Shown: positions 36,902-47,886 of the stretch, piece after piece | Position numbering within the stretch: the first letter of the stretch is position 1 | Layout: each line of letters opens with the position of its first letter | Source of the DNA: Eutypella sp. D-1 | Taxonomy: Eukaryota; Ascomycota; Sordariomycetes; Xylariales; Diatrypaceae | Direction: 5' to 3' | Assembly: GCA_023313575.1 (NCBI GenBank) | Contig: JAJTTP010000026.1 | Span: 1-64,000, forward strand | Length of the DNA: 64,000 nucleotides | Notes under the pieces: generated by a model | Told to the model about the DNA's origin: nothing | Seen by the model: the letters and a program-made list of their open reading frames with translations, nothing else | Databases searched by the model: none | Translations under genes and position numbers: made by a program

Positions 36902-38506
36902 ATGATAAAGCAGGTGACCTCCCGTCACGTTGTTCCAGCGGCGGTATTGCTGGCGCTGCAAACCGCGTGTCCTGTCTCGGCAAGCTATGCGTATTATGTC
37001 GGGTCGGGACTCACAGAGAGCGGAGCCGTCCTCGTCGGCGGCACTGGCGAGGAGGTGTCTTCACATTGGCTGCAGCTGTTCCCCGCCGTCGACCACCCCC
37101 CGAACGCCACCGTCACCGTGGGTGTGACGGCCGACGCCTCCCTGCCGGGACGCCTCACCACCATCCCGCAGGCCAACCACACCTTCCGCTACTTGAGCAT
37201 GGAGTACAGCGACTACGAGGGCTTTCCTGCCCCTTTGACCAACGGTGGCGTCAATGAGAAGGGCGTCGCCGTCCGCGATGTCTGGGCCACCACCCGCGAC
37301 GAGCTCTACTACATGACGCCGGACCCGCAGACGGGACCGCAGTATAGCGACCTCGCGCGCCTGGTGATGGAGCGCGCGAGCACGGCGCGCGAGGGCGTCG
37401 AGATCATCGGCGACCTTATCGCGGAGTACGGATACTCCGACTACGGCGGCAACTCGCACCTGATCGCCGACGCCGACGAGGGCTGGGTCGTCTGGGAGTT
37501 CGCGGGCGGAAAGAAGCTCTGGGCCGCCGAGCGCCTCGGCCCTCACGACGTCCGCGTCCTCTACCCGGGCTACATCGAGGACTTCCCCGTGGATTTTGCG
37601 GACCACCCGGACTACATGGGCGCGCCGCACCTCGTGGATTTCGCCGTCGAGCAGGGCTGGTGGGATCCGGCTTCCGGCGAGCCCTTCAACATCTTCAAGG
37701 TCTACGGTGTCCAGGGCGAGAACTACACAGCACGCGACGGCGGCTTTAAGTACATGTCGCAGGCGGATTTGGAAGACGCCACGCGTGCCCTCGCGCCCGT
37801 CAGCGAGGCCGACATGATGGAGCGCGTGCGCGACCCCCGGGTCGCCGACGACGAGGCCGGCTACGGGCAGGTCGTCAGCCTGTACCGCGACATGGACGCA
37901 GACACGATCCGGATCTGGAACGCGGCGACGGGGTCGCTCGCCGCGCCCTTCGTGCCGTGGTGGCTCGGCGTGACATCCATCCCACCTGAGTTCGGCGAAC
38001 ACCGCTATCTAACGACGGGCGCCTCCAGCACCTTCCTCAACCCCGATTTCCAGCTGCAGGAAGCCAGCGTCTTCGCGGGCCGCGTCTTCAAGCGCGTCCT
38101 CTACTACATGTGTAGCGCGCCCGACGCCTTCCTGCCCCTCGTCACCGACATGTTGACGGGTTTCGAGGCGCAGTCCGCCGACGACCTCGCCTGGGTCGAG
38201 AAGGCGGCGCGCGCGCTCCTTGAGGCCGGGGAACGGGACGCCGCGCGCAGCTTGCTAACCTACTACTCGCATTCGCGCGCCGCTCGGGCGCTAGAGATCG
38301 GCAAGATCATGGCCGATGCCCTGGACGGGTACATCAAGCTCCGCGGCGCATGGAAGGATCCCGTCGGCGCGCAGATTAACCTCGTCGATGAGGAGGCGGA
38401 GTCCGTCAATTGTCTCGTCGGTATTGATCCGGACCAGCCCCCGTGGAAACAAAACCCGCACGGCAAGAGAAGGAGGGGTGCGCCTGCACGGAGGGCGGAG
38501 CTGTGA
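36902..38506 (+). CDS. Secreted C69-family dipeptidase
   Basis: This is a single-exon protein of 534 residues. A hydrophobic N-terminal signal (about residues 8-27) is followed directly by ACPVSASYAYYVGSGLTESG, which fits the N-terminal-nucleophile cysteine and following strand of peptidase family C69 (PepD-type). Supporting blocks are YLSMEYSDYEGFPAPLTNGGVNEKGVAVRD, GNSHLIADADEGWVVWEFAGGKKLWAAERL and PFNIFKVYG. Such enzymes cleave dipeptides, and here the enzyme would act in the secretory pathway or outside the cell. The C-terminal tail is basic (KRRRGAPARRAEL). Codon use is strongly GC-ending. It lies head-to-tail after PGI. Confidence 0.85.
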   Translation: MIKQVTSRHVVPAAVLLALQTACPVSASYAYYVGSGLTESGAVLVGGTGEEVSSHWLQLFPAVDHPPNATVTVGVTADASLPGRLTTIPQANHTFRYLSMEYSDYEGFPAPLTNGGVNEKGVAVRDVWATTRDELYYMTPDPQTGPQYSDLARLVMERASTAREGVEIIGDLIAEYGYSDYGGNSHLIADADEGWVVWEFAGGKKLWAAERLGPHDVRVLYPGYIEDFPVDFADHPDYMGAPHLVDFAVEQGWWDPASGEPFNIFKVYGVQGENYTARDGGFKYMSQADLEDATRALAPVSEADMMERVRDPRVADDEAGYGQVVSLYRDMDADTIRIWNAATGSLAAPFVPWWLGVTSIPPEFGEHRYLTTGASSTFLNPDFQLQEASVFAGRVFKRVLYYMCSAPDAFLPLVTDMLTGFEAQSADDLAWVEKAARALLEAGERDAARSLLTYYSHSRAARALEIGKIMADALDGYIKLRGAWKDPVGAQINLVDEEAESVNCLVGIDPDQPPWKQNPHGKRRRGAPARRAEL

Positions 38507-38901
38507 TAGATGGTCTTGGACATTCCCCGAGGCCTACTAGTGGACTAACATGAATAAATCTGAGACACCTTATTAGCACAGGAGTGTCACATTCAGATCT
38601 AAAGCCTTCGTCGATTTTTCGCACTGGCACTCCAGACGTGGCGACTAGGTGCACTTCCTCGACAGACGTCTTGGAAGCTCATTCCATAATGCATAATACT
38701 TCACGGTGTATCACTATAATATGATGGCTCGTGCTGACTCAGAAATTCGCGTGTTACATGCAAAGGGCGTGACTAATCTTGTTACAATCTGAATTCATCA
38801 AACTCCATGAAACGAATGTGGCTCTGACACTGAACATTCGCCCACTTTCTCCACTACTCCTGACCCAGCTGCACCCCTAGATTCAATCTGTAGATGATCA
38901 C
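38507..38901. other. 3' spacer between convergent genes
   Basis: Non-coding, nothing recognised. Confidence 0.5.
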
Positions 38902-39888
38902 TTAATCCCGGTCATGGGGGTGAAACACCAAAGCGCGGACCTCAATGCTCTCCCTTGCCGGGACGTCGGGACCAGCAGAGGGGTCGACGAACGCAGTATG
39001 GGGGATGCGACGGGCCCTGCCATCCGTCTTGCTGTCGAAGCACTTGATAAGCAGGGCCTCGCTGGGGCTGAGCCCGTACCTATAGAACCAGCGGTGCGAG
39101 GGGTTGTACTTGACGGCGAAGGTCTCGCCCTTGCGGGTAGGGTAGATGAGGCCGACGGGCTGCAGGTCGTCCTCGGACACGGAGTGCGCGTCGGCGACCG
39201 CCAGCGGGTCCCGCAGCACCTGCTTGATGGGCCGCCAGACATTGATGATCTGCACGCGCCCCTTCAGCAACTCCGCGGCTTCTTCGGCTGGCAGGTGGTG
39301 CGTCACCCGCGACAGCGACGCCGTGTACGTCTGGTCGATGTGCACCCGCTGTACCGGGCCCCGCAGGCCGGCGTCGCGCCCGACGTCCGCTGACTTTCGC
39401 CGGATCGTGTGGTCGAATATGTAAATCTTAGACGCTCCGGTGCTGTGGTTGGAGGGGGGGGTCGTTAGTCAGCATCCCGGAAGTCGTCGGGTATAGAGCC
39501 CGTGTGCTTCTTGAAGGTCTTTCTCGACCATGACTTACACGTCCTTCAGCAACTGCTCCGTCTCCGGGTAATACACCGCCTTGATGTGGTCATCGTCCAC
39601 GAAGTCCTTCTCCTGGGCGGGATATGAGATGACCTCGAAGCCGTTCTTGTCGAGGGTGAATTCGGACTCCCTTCCGGAGATGTCCGTAATATGGACGGTG
39701 TGAGGCTCGACCGGCCGCTCGTACGTCTCCGGCCGATCCACATACGTCGGGTGAGGGGGCGAGCCGTCCTCATTCGGCTTGTGGTAGTTCAGGACGGTGT
39801 CGACATCGCGCTGTTTGACCTTGTTGTCCGCGACGGCGGCGAACGTGGTCGGAGTAACGGTCGGTAGCTGGGCGGCGACGGTAGCCAT
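38902..39888 (-). CDS. CmcJ/NvfI/AsaB-like oxygenase-family protein, copy 1
   Basis: Minus-strand exons are 39888-39539 and 39442-38902 (296 residues). The start is the ATG at 39888; the upstream in-frame codon is TTG. Features are the N-terminal LNYHKPNEDGSPPHPTYVD block, the FEVISYPAQEKDF strand, IYIFDHTIRR, VHIDQTYTASLSRV with a conserved HxD, IINVWRPI, and a C-terminal RESIEVRALVF. This matches the fungal CmcJ/AsaB-like hydroxylase/desaturase family, whose members act in several small-molecule pathways. The HxD suggests an iron-centred oxygenase fold, but this is inference. A second member lies at 54203-55149. The promoter side carries a six-unit GCT repeat (about 39946-39965). Confidence 0.82.
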
Positions 39889-40456
39889 GATATCCAATTG
39901 TAGTAAGTCGACAAAGTAGGCTTTAAGGTGTTTTTATGGTACTAGTTGCTGCTGCTGCTGCTGCTGAATTCGTGGTGATGCTGAATGGCTTCCCCAGTCC
40001 CCGGATCTACAGTGCGGGACGTGACGTATTATATAGCTTTTGCTCGGCGCCGTCTCCAAAGTTGGGTGGGCGGGCTAGAATTGTAAGCAAGATTGCCCCT
40101 CGAGCACGCAATCCCCAAGGGCGCCTTGCGACAGCACTATGGGACGTGCGGAGTGTGTGATGGCCCGGTACGCATCGGCTTATAAATCGAACCAGTGCAT
40201 TTAGATTTCTCAGCATATCAGAACATTTAGGTGTGCGTAGCTCATTGTTATCCCGATGAGGAATATTTATGTGATTTGATTGGGGATACCGGACGCGTGG
40301 GACACGCATCCGACATGCCATCTCAACGTAGTACGTATAATATATCTAGATATAGTGACAAAAAAGTGGTAACATATCCGTCGAAGTCAGACAATTGCAA
40401 TGCAGTGTAATCCGCTTACGCAGGGCTATCTAAGAGAGCAAGTTGGTCATCAAGAA
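39889..40456. other. Intergenic with GCT microsatellite
   Basis: Contains about six GCT units around 39946-39965 in the upstream region of the AsaB-like gene. No gene is seen. Confidence 0.5.
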
Positions 40457-42321
40457 TTACTGATCAGATGCAACAGAAGGTCCGGGAGCCCGGTTCTCGT
40501 GGTCTGTGCTGTCAAGAGCCTTCTCAGAAACGCGTGCCAGCACCGTGACGCTCGTTCCATCGTCCAAAACCTCCTCTTTCTCCTCCAGCCTGTAGTTCCC
40601 AAAATGCGGTAAAACCACCGTCCACACTAGCCAGTAGAGGACGCCGAAGATGAGTCTGGGAGTCCGGTCAGCGCTTGCGTAGGCAGATGATTCCATGCGC
40701 GGGAATCGGTCACTTACATGCTAACACCGACAATCGCATACGTGGCATAGAACAAGCCGCCGGGCGTCGGTTCCGATGGAGGGAAGAAGGGGGCCGCAAG
40801 GAGAGCGACAGCTAAAAGGATCCTGAAAACCACGGCGGGTACCCAGGCCTTGAAGGGTCGTTTCAGATCCGGGCGCTTGTAACGTAACCAAAGTAGCCCC
40901 GCCGATGTAGCGAGCGCGAATATCTGGCCGGGATAACCCTCAACCTCAAGGATGAATGAGTAGACATCCTGAGAAGGCGGCAACGCAATCACTAAAAACG
41001 AAGGTATGTAATGCACGATCAGGCCGCCCATGGGGGCATTGAATGGCTTAGATGATGAGAGAAGGCGTGAGAAGGGAAGAAAGCCTGCTCGTGCGATTTC
41101 CTGGTTGAGACGAGCCTGCATGCCTGTTAATCGCCAAACAAGTACTGAAGGATGGGATAGGGGGCAAGGAATACTCACCAACGCAAAGGTGACCACCATC
41201 ACGTTGCCTCCGGCGGACAAGGCGACGGCCAGTGGGAGAATTCGTCTGCCCACATTTACCCCGAAGGTTCGCTCGAAGAAGAGCGCCGCGACCAACTGTC
41301 CGCTCTCCTTGATCTCGTCGACCGGCACCACCGCGAAATAGGCGACGTTCGCTAGCAGGTATAGGAGGCAAGCTGTTACTAGAGCGGTGATAGAAACAGA
41401 CTTCAGGGTCCTAACTGGGTCCTTTACTTCGTTCATGACATTGTTGAGGTTGGAAAGTCCGGCGTAGGAGTAGAACACCTTGAACAGCGAAGTGGAGATT
41501 GTCCCAAAGCTCCAGTCCGAGCCTTCCCAGAGCTCATCCCATGCGGATTTGTTTCCATTCCCATCCCAGATACGTGATGCGTCTTCGCTGTTGCCAGCTG
41601 CCACCGCCGGTCGGAAGGCGACCACATAGATGGCGGAGAACAGCATGAACACCACGAGGGCGACCTTTACCCACCCGAGGAAATTCTGGATACGGATGCC
41701 AGCTTTATACCATACACTGTGGATGACTGTGATGGCCGTGAGCAACACCAGGGCCAACAGTTTCTTGGAGAAGTCGTTGGCCTCGGCGTCGAACGCGTAG
41801 TGCACGTACTGACTAAATATGATGCAGTTACTGGCCGTGAAGCCAAGTAGGACGGCCTGCACGGCGATGATGGTTGAAGCCAGGAATTTCGGCCTCGGAT
41901 ACGTGAACTCCAGGTACACTTTGTCGCCGCCAGACCGGGGTAGCATGCAGCCATATTCTAGCGAGACAGCGAGGCCGCAGGCGACGACGACGGCGCCGAC
42001 GACCCACAGCGCTAGCGCAAGCCCGACGCTACCGACCGACTTCAACACAACGCCGGGCACGGCGAAGATGCCGCTACCGATGACGCGTGAGATGGCGATG
42101 ATGTAGGCACTGCCCCATCCAATGTTCCGCCCCAGAACCGACTCCTCCGGGATCACATCGTCTTCGAGGCGGCCGTGTCGTGGGCGGATAGTGGGGCCGC
42201 TTTCGCCCAGTGATGCTATCGATTCGAAGCTATTTCGCTTCGGGGCGTCGACGTCGGACGTGCCTGCACGACTCGGGTTGGTTGCCTGCAACAGCGGCTG
42301 TCGTTCTTCCGGTGCAGTCAT
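40457..42321 (-). CDS. APC-superfamily amino-acid permease, MUP1-like
   Basis: Minus-strand exons are 42321-41179, 41115-40718 and 40655-40457 (579 residues). A cytosolic N-terminus of about 65 residues is followed by IGWGSAYIIAISRVIGSGIFAVPG, the TM1 substrate-binding signature of APC/LAT transporters. About twelve hydrophobic segments follow, including YAGLSNLNNVMNEVKDP and ARLNQEIARAGFLPFS. The pattern fits fungal high-affinity methionine permeases of the Mup1 type, acting at the plasma membrane by proton symport. Substrate assignment is by resemblance only. The N-terminal TAPEERQPLL leader may hold sorting signals. Confidence 0.85.
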
Positions 42322-43618
42322 ATTGGGGGATGTTTGTCAGCTTCTCTCGTCTCGGGCTCATTTGGTGCATGGATGGTCAAATCTATCTTTTCTTCTACCA
42401 TTTGACTTTGCCGAGGTGATACTATATGTAATCAATAGAAGGTCAAGGTATTGTAGATGACATCGCCAGGGTATAGGATGGCCAGGTCGGCGTAACCCTT
42501 CGCCATCGAGGTCGAAGGGCATCATGCCCGATGAACCCGACCTGCGTGATGAGGGCTGATTAGCAATACAGTTCGTAATACGCGGCGTTGTGATGGATGG
42601 CGTGCGACTGGTTTGTTCCGTGCCGTAGCTGGCCTAGTAGCACGCCATATGTCGCCATATTTCCACCACTGCCTTTAAAACCACCCATAACCACCCCCTA
42701 ACACCACCCTTAACGTCCACCCATCTCAGGATCCTGCCAATGTGCAACCTCGAATAAATGGGCGGATGGGATAGCACCTCCCAAGTGATTCAAGATTGCT
42801 TACCTATAGGTAAATATGTGTTTGATGTGATTGTCTCTGATGACACTAGACAGGCACCCCTACCCCAACCCCTCCCTTATATCCTACTTAATAGTATACA
42901 CGCATATCCGAGAAGACGCGCCTGATTGTTCCATTTGACGTCTAAAATGCCGTGTGACGCTATTTGCCATGGTGGTTCTCCCTGGCGTCAACCAACCTAG
43001 GCCTTCAGGTGCTTATCTGAGAAAGGTGTCTTACTACCAGGTAGGTAGCCGGAACCTGTCTACAAGAAGGTCGTACCTTGGTTGTACCAGCCATGCATAA
43101 TAAAGGGGTCCGGGAGGTCCTTTGTGTGGCTAGATTGAAAAAGGATGAAGTCAGTAGATGACATCTTGGCGGCGTGGTACGTACTTCAGCTGACAGAATC
43201 TAGTTATCTCCCTGCCTCCCTGGTCAAATACAGAGAGCAGATGCGACTACTCAATAATTGCCCAGGTATCATGCGAGGATAAGATAAAATAACTGCATCC
43301 GAAAACCCAAAACATCTTTGTGCAGATATTGTTGCTTTATGACCTTACAAAGTATGAGCTGACTATCGAGGTATTTGGATAAATGTGTATGACGTCAATT
43401 TTCGTAGACTCAGGTATGATGTCATCGTGACACCGGAAGTACTGGTAGGCTCTCGCTATTTGCCTTCTTGTCTCACGTTGTCCTCTTTGTCCTCTTTATT
43501 AATGATTGCTAAGGATTGGTAAAATGAAACCCCCAATATTTTTACCAAGACATACCTACTTGCAGGACATCTGATAGCATCACCTAAGATCTGACATCTA
43601 ACCTACAACAACGTCAAT
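42322..43618. other. Intergenic, no gene seen
   Basis: Divergent promoter region of the permease and the small Ser-rich gene. It contains a CCACCC-rich tract near 42662-42722. No repeat family was recognised. Confidence 0.5.
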
Positions 43619-43963
43619 ATGCATTCGAATCAATTCAGCTACAGCAGCTCTTCTGTATCCTACTCCTCCTCGAGCTCCCGAAACGGACAGACCACTGGGT
43701 CTCGCTATGCGGAGCACACTACAAGCGACCCGTCGGGCACCACTACGTATACCGCCTCGCAGCGGAACAATGAGCCCGTTTACGCGGAGCGCCGGGACTA
43801 CGACGCGTCGGGCCGTCCCATCGCCCACGACAGAAACCTAGAGAGCAGCACAGGGAACTCTAGTCGACGGATCGAGGATGTCTCTGATCACCAGGGGGAG
43901 AACGATAAGCTCTACGAGGAGCGTATCGAGGATGAATACGCTAAGAGAGAGGGTGGTGCGTGA
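43619..43963 (+). CDS. Small Ser/Thr-rich hydrophilic protein
   Basis: A 114-residue intronless frame. The N-terminal 25 residues are almost entirely Ser, Tyr and Asn. These are followed by GSRYAEHTTSDPSGTTTYTASQRN, a YAERRDYDASGRPI segment and a charged C-terminus. Proteins with this sequence style (Ser run, then DPSGTT and Y-x-E-x-R-x-Y/F-D repeats) are, in my recollection, conserved among filamentous ascomycetes but have no known function. No signal peptide or TM segment is present, and it is probably intrinsically disordered. The ATG follows a pyrimidine/adenine-rich leader. I do not assign a function. Confidence 0.65.
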   Translation: MHSNQFSYSSSSVSYSSSSSRNGQTTGSRYAEHTTSDPSGTTTYTASQRNNEPVYAERRDYDASGRPIAHDRNLESSTGNSSRRIEDVSDHQGENDKLYEERIEDEYAKREGGA

Positions 43964-44370
43964 GCATGAATTAGACTGGAACTCTGTCCTATAGCTGCCT
44001 AGGTTGAACATCAGGACCGGATCAACACGATAGTTGATATTATGATCTTATGAATGAAGCAATTCACCACGTTTCGTGATTTCTCAAGGGACATAATCAT
44101 AATCGCATTACACGTGAGACTCGTGCCGCTCTAAACACTACTCATTCCATCATTCCTGCCGCCAAGGCATCTCCAGATAAGATCCAAGCAATATCCCGTC
44201 TACCAATCACCATGTCATAGCTCCTGTAGAAAAGCTAATAAGGGTCCGGACAGTGACTCTATCAAAGTAGGATCCAACTGGTAAGACTCGCGAGTCGGAG
44301 GGTCGGACTATCGCGGAGGCGGTTGAGGCCAGATCATTCTGCTCGACCAATTCATTCTGCAAACTCGGTG
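43964..44370. other. Intergenic spacer
   Basis: Convergent 3' flanks of the Ser-rich and cyanovirin-homologue genes. Nothing was recognised. Confidence 0.5.
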
Positions 44371-44867
44371 TTAGCTCAGTTCGTCTTCCTTCTGCCACGG
44401 TAAATACGGTGTTGATTTACCATAAACGAAGCGGCCATCTACGTTCTTGATCCTCTCAGCGAGGTTGACGTCGGAGTCGACGTATGAGCCGTCCAGCTTC
44501 CGAAGGCGGGCCCGGAGCACGGGCACACTGGCACCACCTTCAATGGCGAAGTGGACGTTCTCGGCAGTCTTGGAGAAAGCTGATAGACAGGTTAGGAGAC
44601 CTTGCACCAAGCGCAGGGAAAACAACATGGCATGTACGTACAGTTTCCGCCCCAGTGGAACTTGCCTACAACCAGAGCCTGTTAGCGAATTGGACGAATA
44701 ACGCGAACTTCCCGTCGCAGGAAACAGCCGAACTCACCATCCTCGTTACCAAGGAAGTCGTCCAAGTTGATATGGGCATCGACGGTAGCCCCGCCGGTGT
44801 TACGGAGGCGACCCTTCAGTACGTGGTTCTCCACGTGGAAGCCCTCGCCGGTAGCGTGAAACGACAT
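44371..44867 (-). CDS. Cyanovirin-N homologue (CVNH) lectin-like protein
   Basis: Minus-strand exons are 44867-44738, 44665-44642 and 44579-44371 (120 residues). The middle exon is only 24 nt and encodes KFHWGGN plus split codons. Two tandem CVNH half-domains are visible. The first runs from MSFHATGEGFHVENHVLKGRLRN to INLDDFLGNEDGKFHWGG. The second runs from FSKTAENVHFAIEGGASVPVLRARL to VNLAERIKNVDGRFVY. CVNH proteins are small beta-sheet, often sugar-binding proteins. This one has no signal peptide, so it is probably cytosolic. A 17-residue C-terminal extension follows the fold. There is no cysteine in the visible repeats, unlike cyanobacterial cyanovirin-N, but like several fungal members. 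Confidence 0.85.
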
Positions 44868-46166
44868 TGTGAATGTGATGCGGTGTTATGTCCGAGATTA
44901 TGAATGAGAAATGGAGCTTGTTGCTTGAGTTTGCTGAGGCTTGGGGATAATGTGCTCTTAGAGATGCGGACGGACAGCCCTTTAAGAACACAACAGAGAG
45001 CGGGGACCTTCATGTTTTCAAGCCCTCGTATACGACGATATGATCTGTGATTCTCGCCGCGGTCCAAGCACGGGACTAGCGACGCCGATTCCAATCAGTG
45101 CATCGCGACGGCCCCCGTCCCAAGGCAGATTTGCGGAAGGCCGGAGATCGATTGGATACACATGTCGCATCTTTCCTACTAACTACGCGGCGGGCTCCCC
45201 ACACGTAGCTTCTTAGCAGCGGGTGAAACTTACGATATGGCGGCGCGGGGTTTCGTGATGCCAGCGCTATTGCGGAACTCCTCGTATGGCCCCTCATGGC
45301 TCCTCGACAACACCGGCATATCCCATCTATCGAGCCTCGAGACCCCACAAGCAAATAACACGCTGCTGGTCTAGATGGGCCTACGCGACAGCGAAGGACG
45401 CACCTGGTGAGGGCCTCAGGTCGTTGGAGGTCGGCCGGACACCCGCCAGGTGGGCCCGCCTACTGCCAGATCACCCACTTCGATTTAGTCAATCGTAGTC
45501 GTCGTGACACGTAGATTCAACGGGTCCGGCGCTAAAGATGCGGAACCCGGTATCCTTGCTCGTATTTGATCGGCTCTCTTGCGCGACGGCGCTATCGTCA
45601 AGGCGTATTCATTGAATGCGTAGCAGAATGCCTCGCAAGCTATTTTGCTATACCACTCCAAGTTTCGTAATCGGGAGCCAGATCTTCAACCACGTCGCCC
45701 CTTGAAATTTTACTCCCTCTTTTCGTTCCTCCATTTTAATCGAGAGCACGACTAGTGTTACAACTTAAGATCGCCTTGGATGTAAGAAGACTTACCTCGA
45801 CCATGTGGAACTTCCGCTCTAAGGATTGCTAGAGTTAACACTGGCAGTTGTGGTATTAGGTAAGGGATAACTATGAAGTGGGATGTGTAGTAGCAAGCGC
45901 GACATGCTAGCGCCGGCAGATGGCCTCACATATCACACTACGCAAGCCAACGCAGAGCAATGCTACATTGATCAGTGGAGATCTCGCGCGCACTGACTCT
46001 CGTCAAGAGCACTTGCAGGTGCCGGCTGCCGAAACGACACGTTTTGATCATAGCTGGCAAGAGGGTGCAGGCTGCAATGCAATGTGAGTAATAATTAGTG
46101 CTTCCCTGAGCCCCCTTAGGACTTCATGAAAATAGACGGACAGAAGCTCTATGTGACATGAGAGGA
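44868..46166. other. Intergenic, no gene seen
   Basis: About 1.3 kb of mixed composition. None of the short frames (for example 45076-45354) shows a domain. It marks the change from conserved to accessory genes. Confidence 0.5.
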
Positions 46167-46994
46167 TTACCTCTGTTCCGTATAATAACGCTCTTGAGAG
46201 ATCTTCTTGACAGCCTGGACAACGGCCAAATTTGGATGCTCCAAGAAAAGCTGCCAGAAGTCAGGATCTCTGCGTATTATGTCGGTTTCCTTGTACGGGA
46301 CAGTCTTAACGTCAACTAGATGAAACTTCTCGTAGATCTCAGTCGACCCCGAGTATATATCCTCCAAGCAGGCGCCCTCGAACTCGATTGGTGGTGTGCA
46401 GTGCAGCACGCACTTGTACCTGACCCCTCGCGGGATGCGCTCAACCCACTTACACGAGCCACCATACTTCCCGCTCTCGAGCGCCGGGCTCCACGGATCT
46501 GCATCCCGCACGCCTACGAAGCGCCCTCCTGGCTTGAGATAGGACGTGATGTTCGAAAAGATGGCTTCGAGCAGCTCGATGTTGTCTGCAAAACTGAAGA
46601 TCCAGTTTCCCATAACGACGTCATAGCCGTCCGCGTGCAGTGGCAGATGTGAGAGGGGCTTGGAGACGTCCGCCTCGAAGAAGCGAATCCTGTCGCTATT
46701 ATGCACTTCCGACTCATGGGTCCGCCGCCGCCTCTCGATCTCCTCGCCTATCCTCAGCATTTCCTCCGAGACGTCCACGACATCCACGCTAGAAGCGCCT
46801 AGATCGAGGGCCTCGCGTGCGTGCAGGCCCGTCCCGCCGCCTAAATCGAGGATCGAGAGTCCCTTGCAGTTGCCGAGTGCTAGCTTTATGAGTTCTGATT
46901 CGAGTTGGCCGGAGGGAAGTAGTTTGTAACTGTCGTAGGTGCCTGCTAAGGCATCGTAGTCTTTCTTTGCTTGGCTTGGCTGTGACAGGGACAT
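46167..46994 (-). CDS. Class I SAM-dependent methyltransferase
   Basis: This is a single-exon protein of 275 residues beginning at the ATG at 46994. Motif I is ILDLGGGTGLHAREAL (48-63), VVDVSEEML follows at beta-2, then FFEADVSKPL and a YDVVMGNWIFSFADN motif near the acceptor site, with LKPGGRFVGV as post-motif. It is a Methyltransf_11/25-like small-molecule enzyme. It runs the same way as the FAD monooxygenase upstream on the minus strand. The pair could act on one compound, but this is inference. It is not closely similar to the methyltransferase at 19.8 kb. Confidence 0.85.
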   Translation of the reverse strand: MSLSQPSQAKKDYDALAGTYDSYKLLPSGQLESELIKLALGNCKGLSILDLGGGTGLHAREALDLGASSVDVVDVSEEMLRIGEEIERRRRTHESEVHNSDRIRFFEADVSKPLSHLPLHADGYDVVMGNWIFSFADNIELLEAIFSNITSYLKPGGRFVGVRDADPWSPALESGKYGGSCKWVERIPRGVRYKCVLHCTPPIEFEGACLEDIYSGSTEIYEKFHLVDVKTVPYKETDIIRRDPDFWQLFLEHPNLAVVQAVKKISQERYYTEQR

Positions 46995-47886
46995 TGTAGG
47001 TGCTTCAGTTGCACTCTGTTTGCAACAGCAGTAGAAAGAGCGGCGTGATAGAGAGCGTTATGCGTGACAGATTTTGAGGTGGCTCTCAGAGAACGGACGG
47101 TGCTGAGCCGCTTCGTATCAGTACTGGACGGCATCAAAATAACGCCAAATGCGAGTGAGCATGAATGATTAATGTATAATCGTGGTATATTCAGTGGTGA
47201 ATCAAGGTCTGCCCGGCCCACGGCTAACTCCTACGGGATAATTATGGTATATCCTGGTCCGTTCCCCCTTCGGATAGCAAGGCAAGATGTCACTACACAC
47301 CACCTCGATACGCTGCATATACCCCGCATTTGGTGCAGGGAAGACATTAACCACGAAGACTCGCACCCCAACCATGTTCTCCCCGAGCATATGATGCATT
47401 CTATTCATGAAATAATTAGGACGGGAACTCATTCAGTTACGACATGCAAGTATAGATTTGTTACGGCTGCACCATACCGTTGCACCATCGGGGCCAAAGG
47501 ATTGGTGAATGATTGCAATGATGGCAATCATACCAGTGCTTACAGCCATATATATATGTGTGACCCCCCCAGACACATAGTAGAGAACCTATACGGGCGA
47601 CCAATCCGTAACAAGATTAACTTGGCAAATGCGAGTCCCTGGTCCTAAGTAAAGCCTGGATTTACTGTCTCTCATTCCATCTCAGCGGAGGCAACATGCT
47701 GCTATATACTTACCATCTCAAGCTTCCATTTACGTATTCTTTCTAGTGTCAAGCTCGAAGTGGCTGGCAACTTGGATTTCATAATAAGCCGTAGGTGCAC
47801 TGGAGCATAATTAGACTATCAAATACGTAAGTATAGTGTGTAATGAAGCGCGAAATTAGGTTTAAGCTGTTCAATATACAAGACAA
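46995..47886. other. Intergenic, no supportable gene
   Basis: A plus-strand frame at 47172-47648 (158 residues) has no domain, unusual residue composition and no promoter context, so it is not annotated. Confidence 0.45.

Noticed and set aside
47172..47648. 158-residue plus-strand frame
   Set aside because: No domain, atypical composition, and it lies in an intergenic stretch with nothing resembling a promoter or leader.
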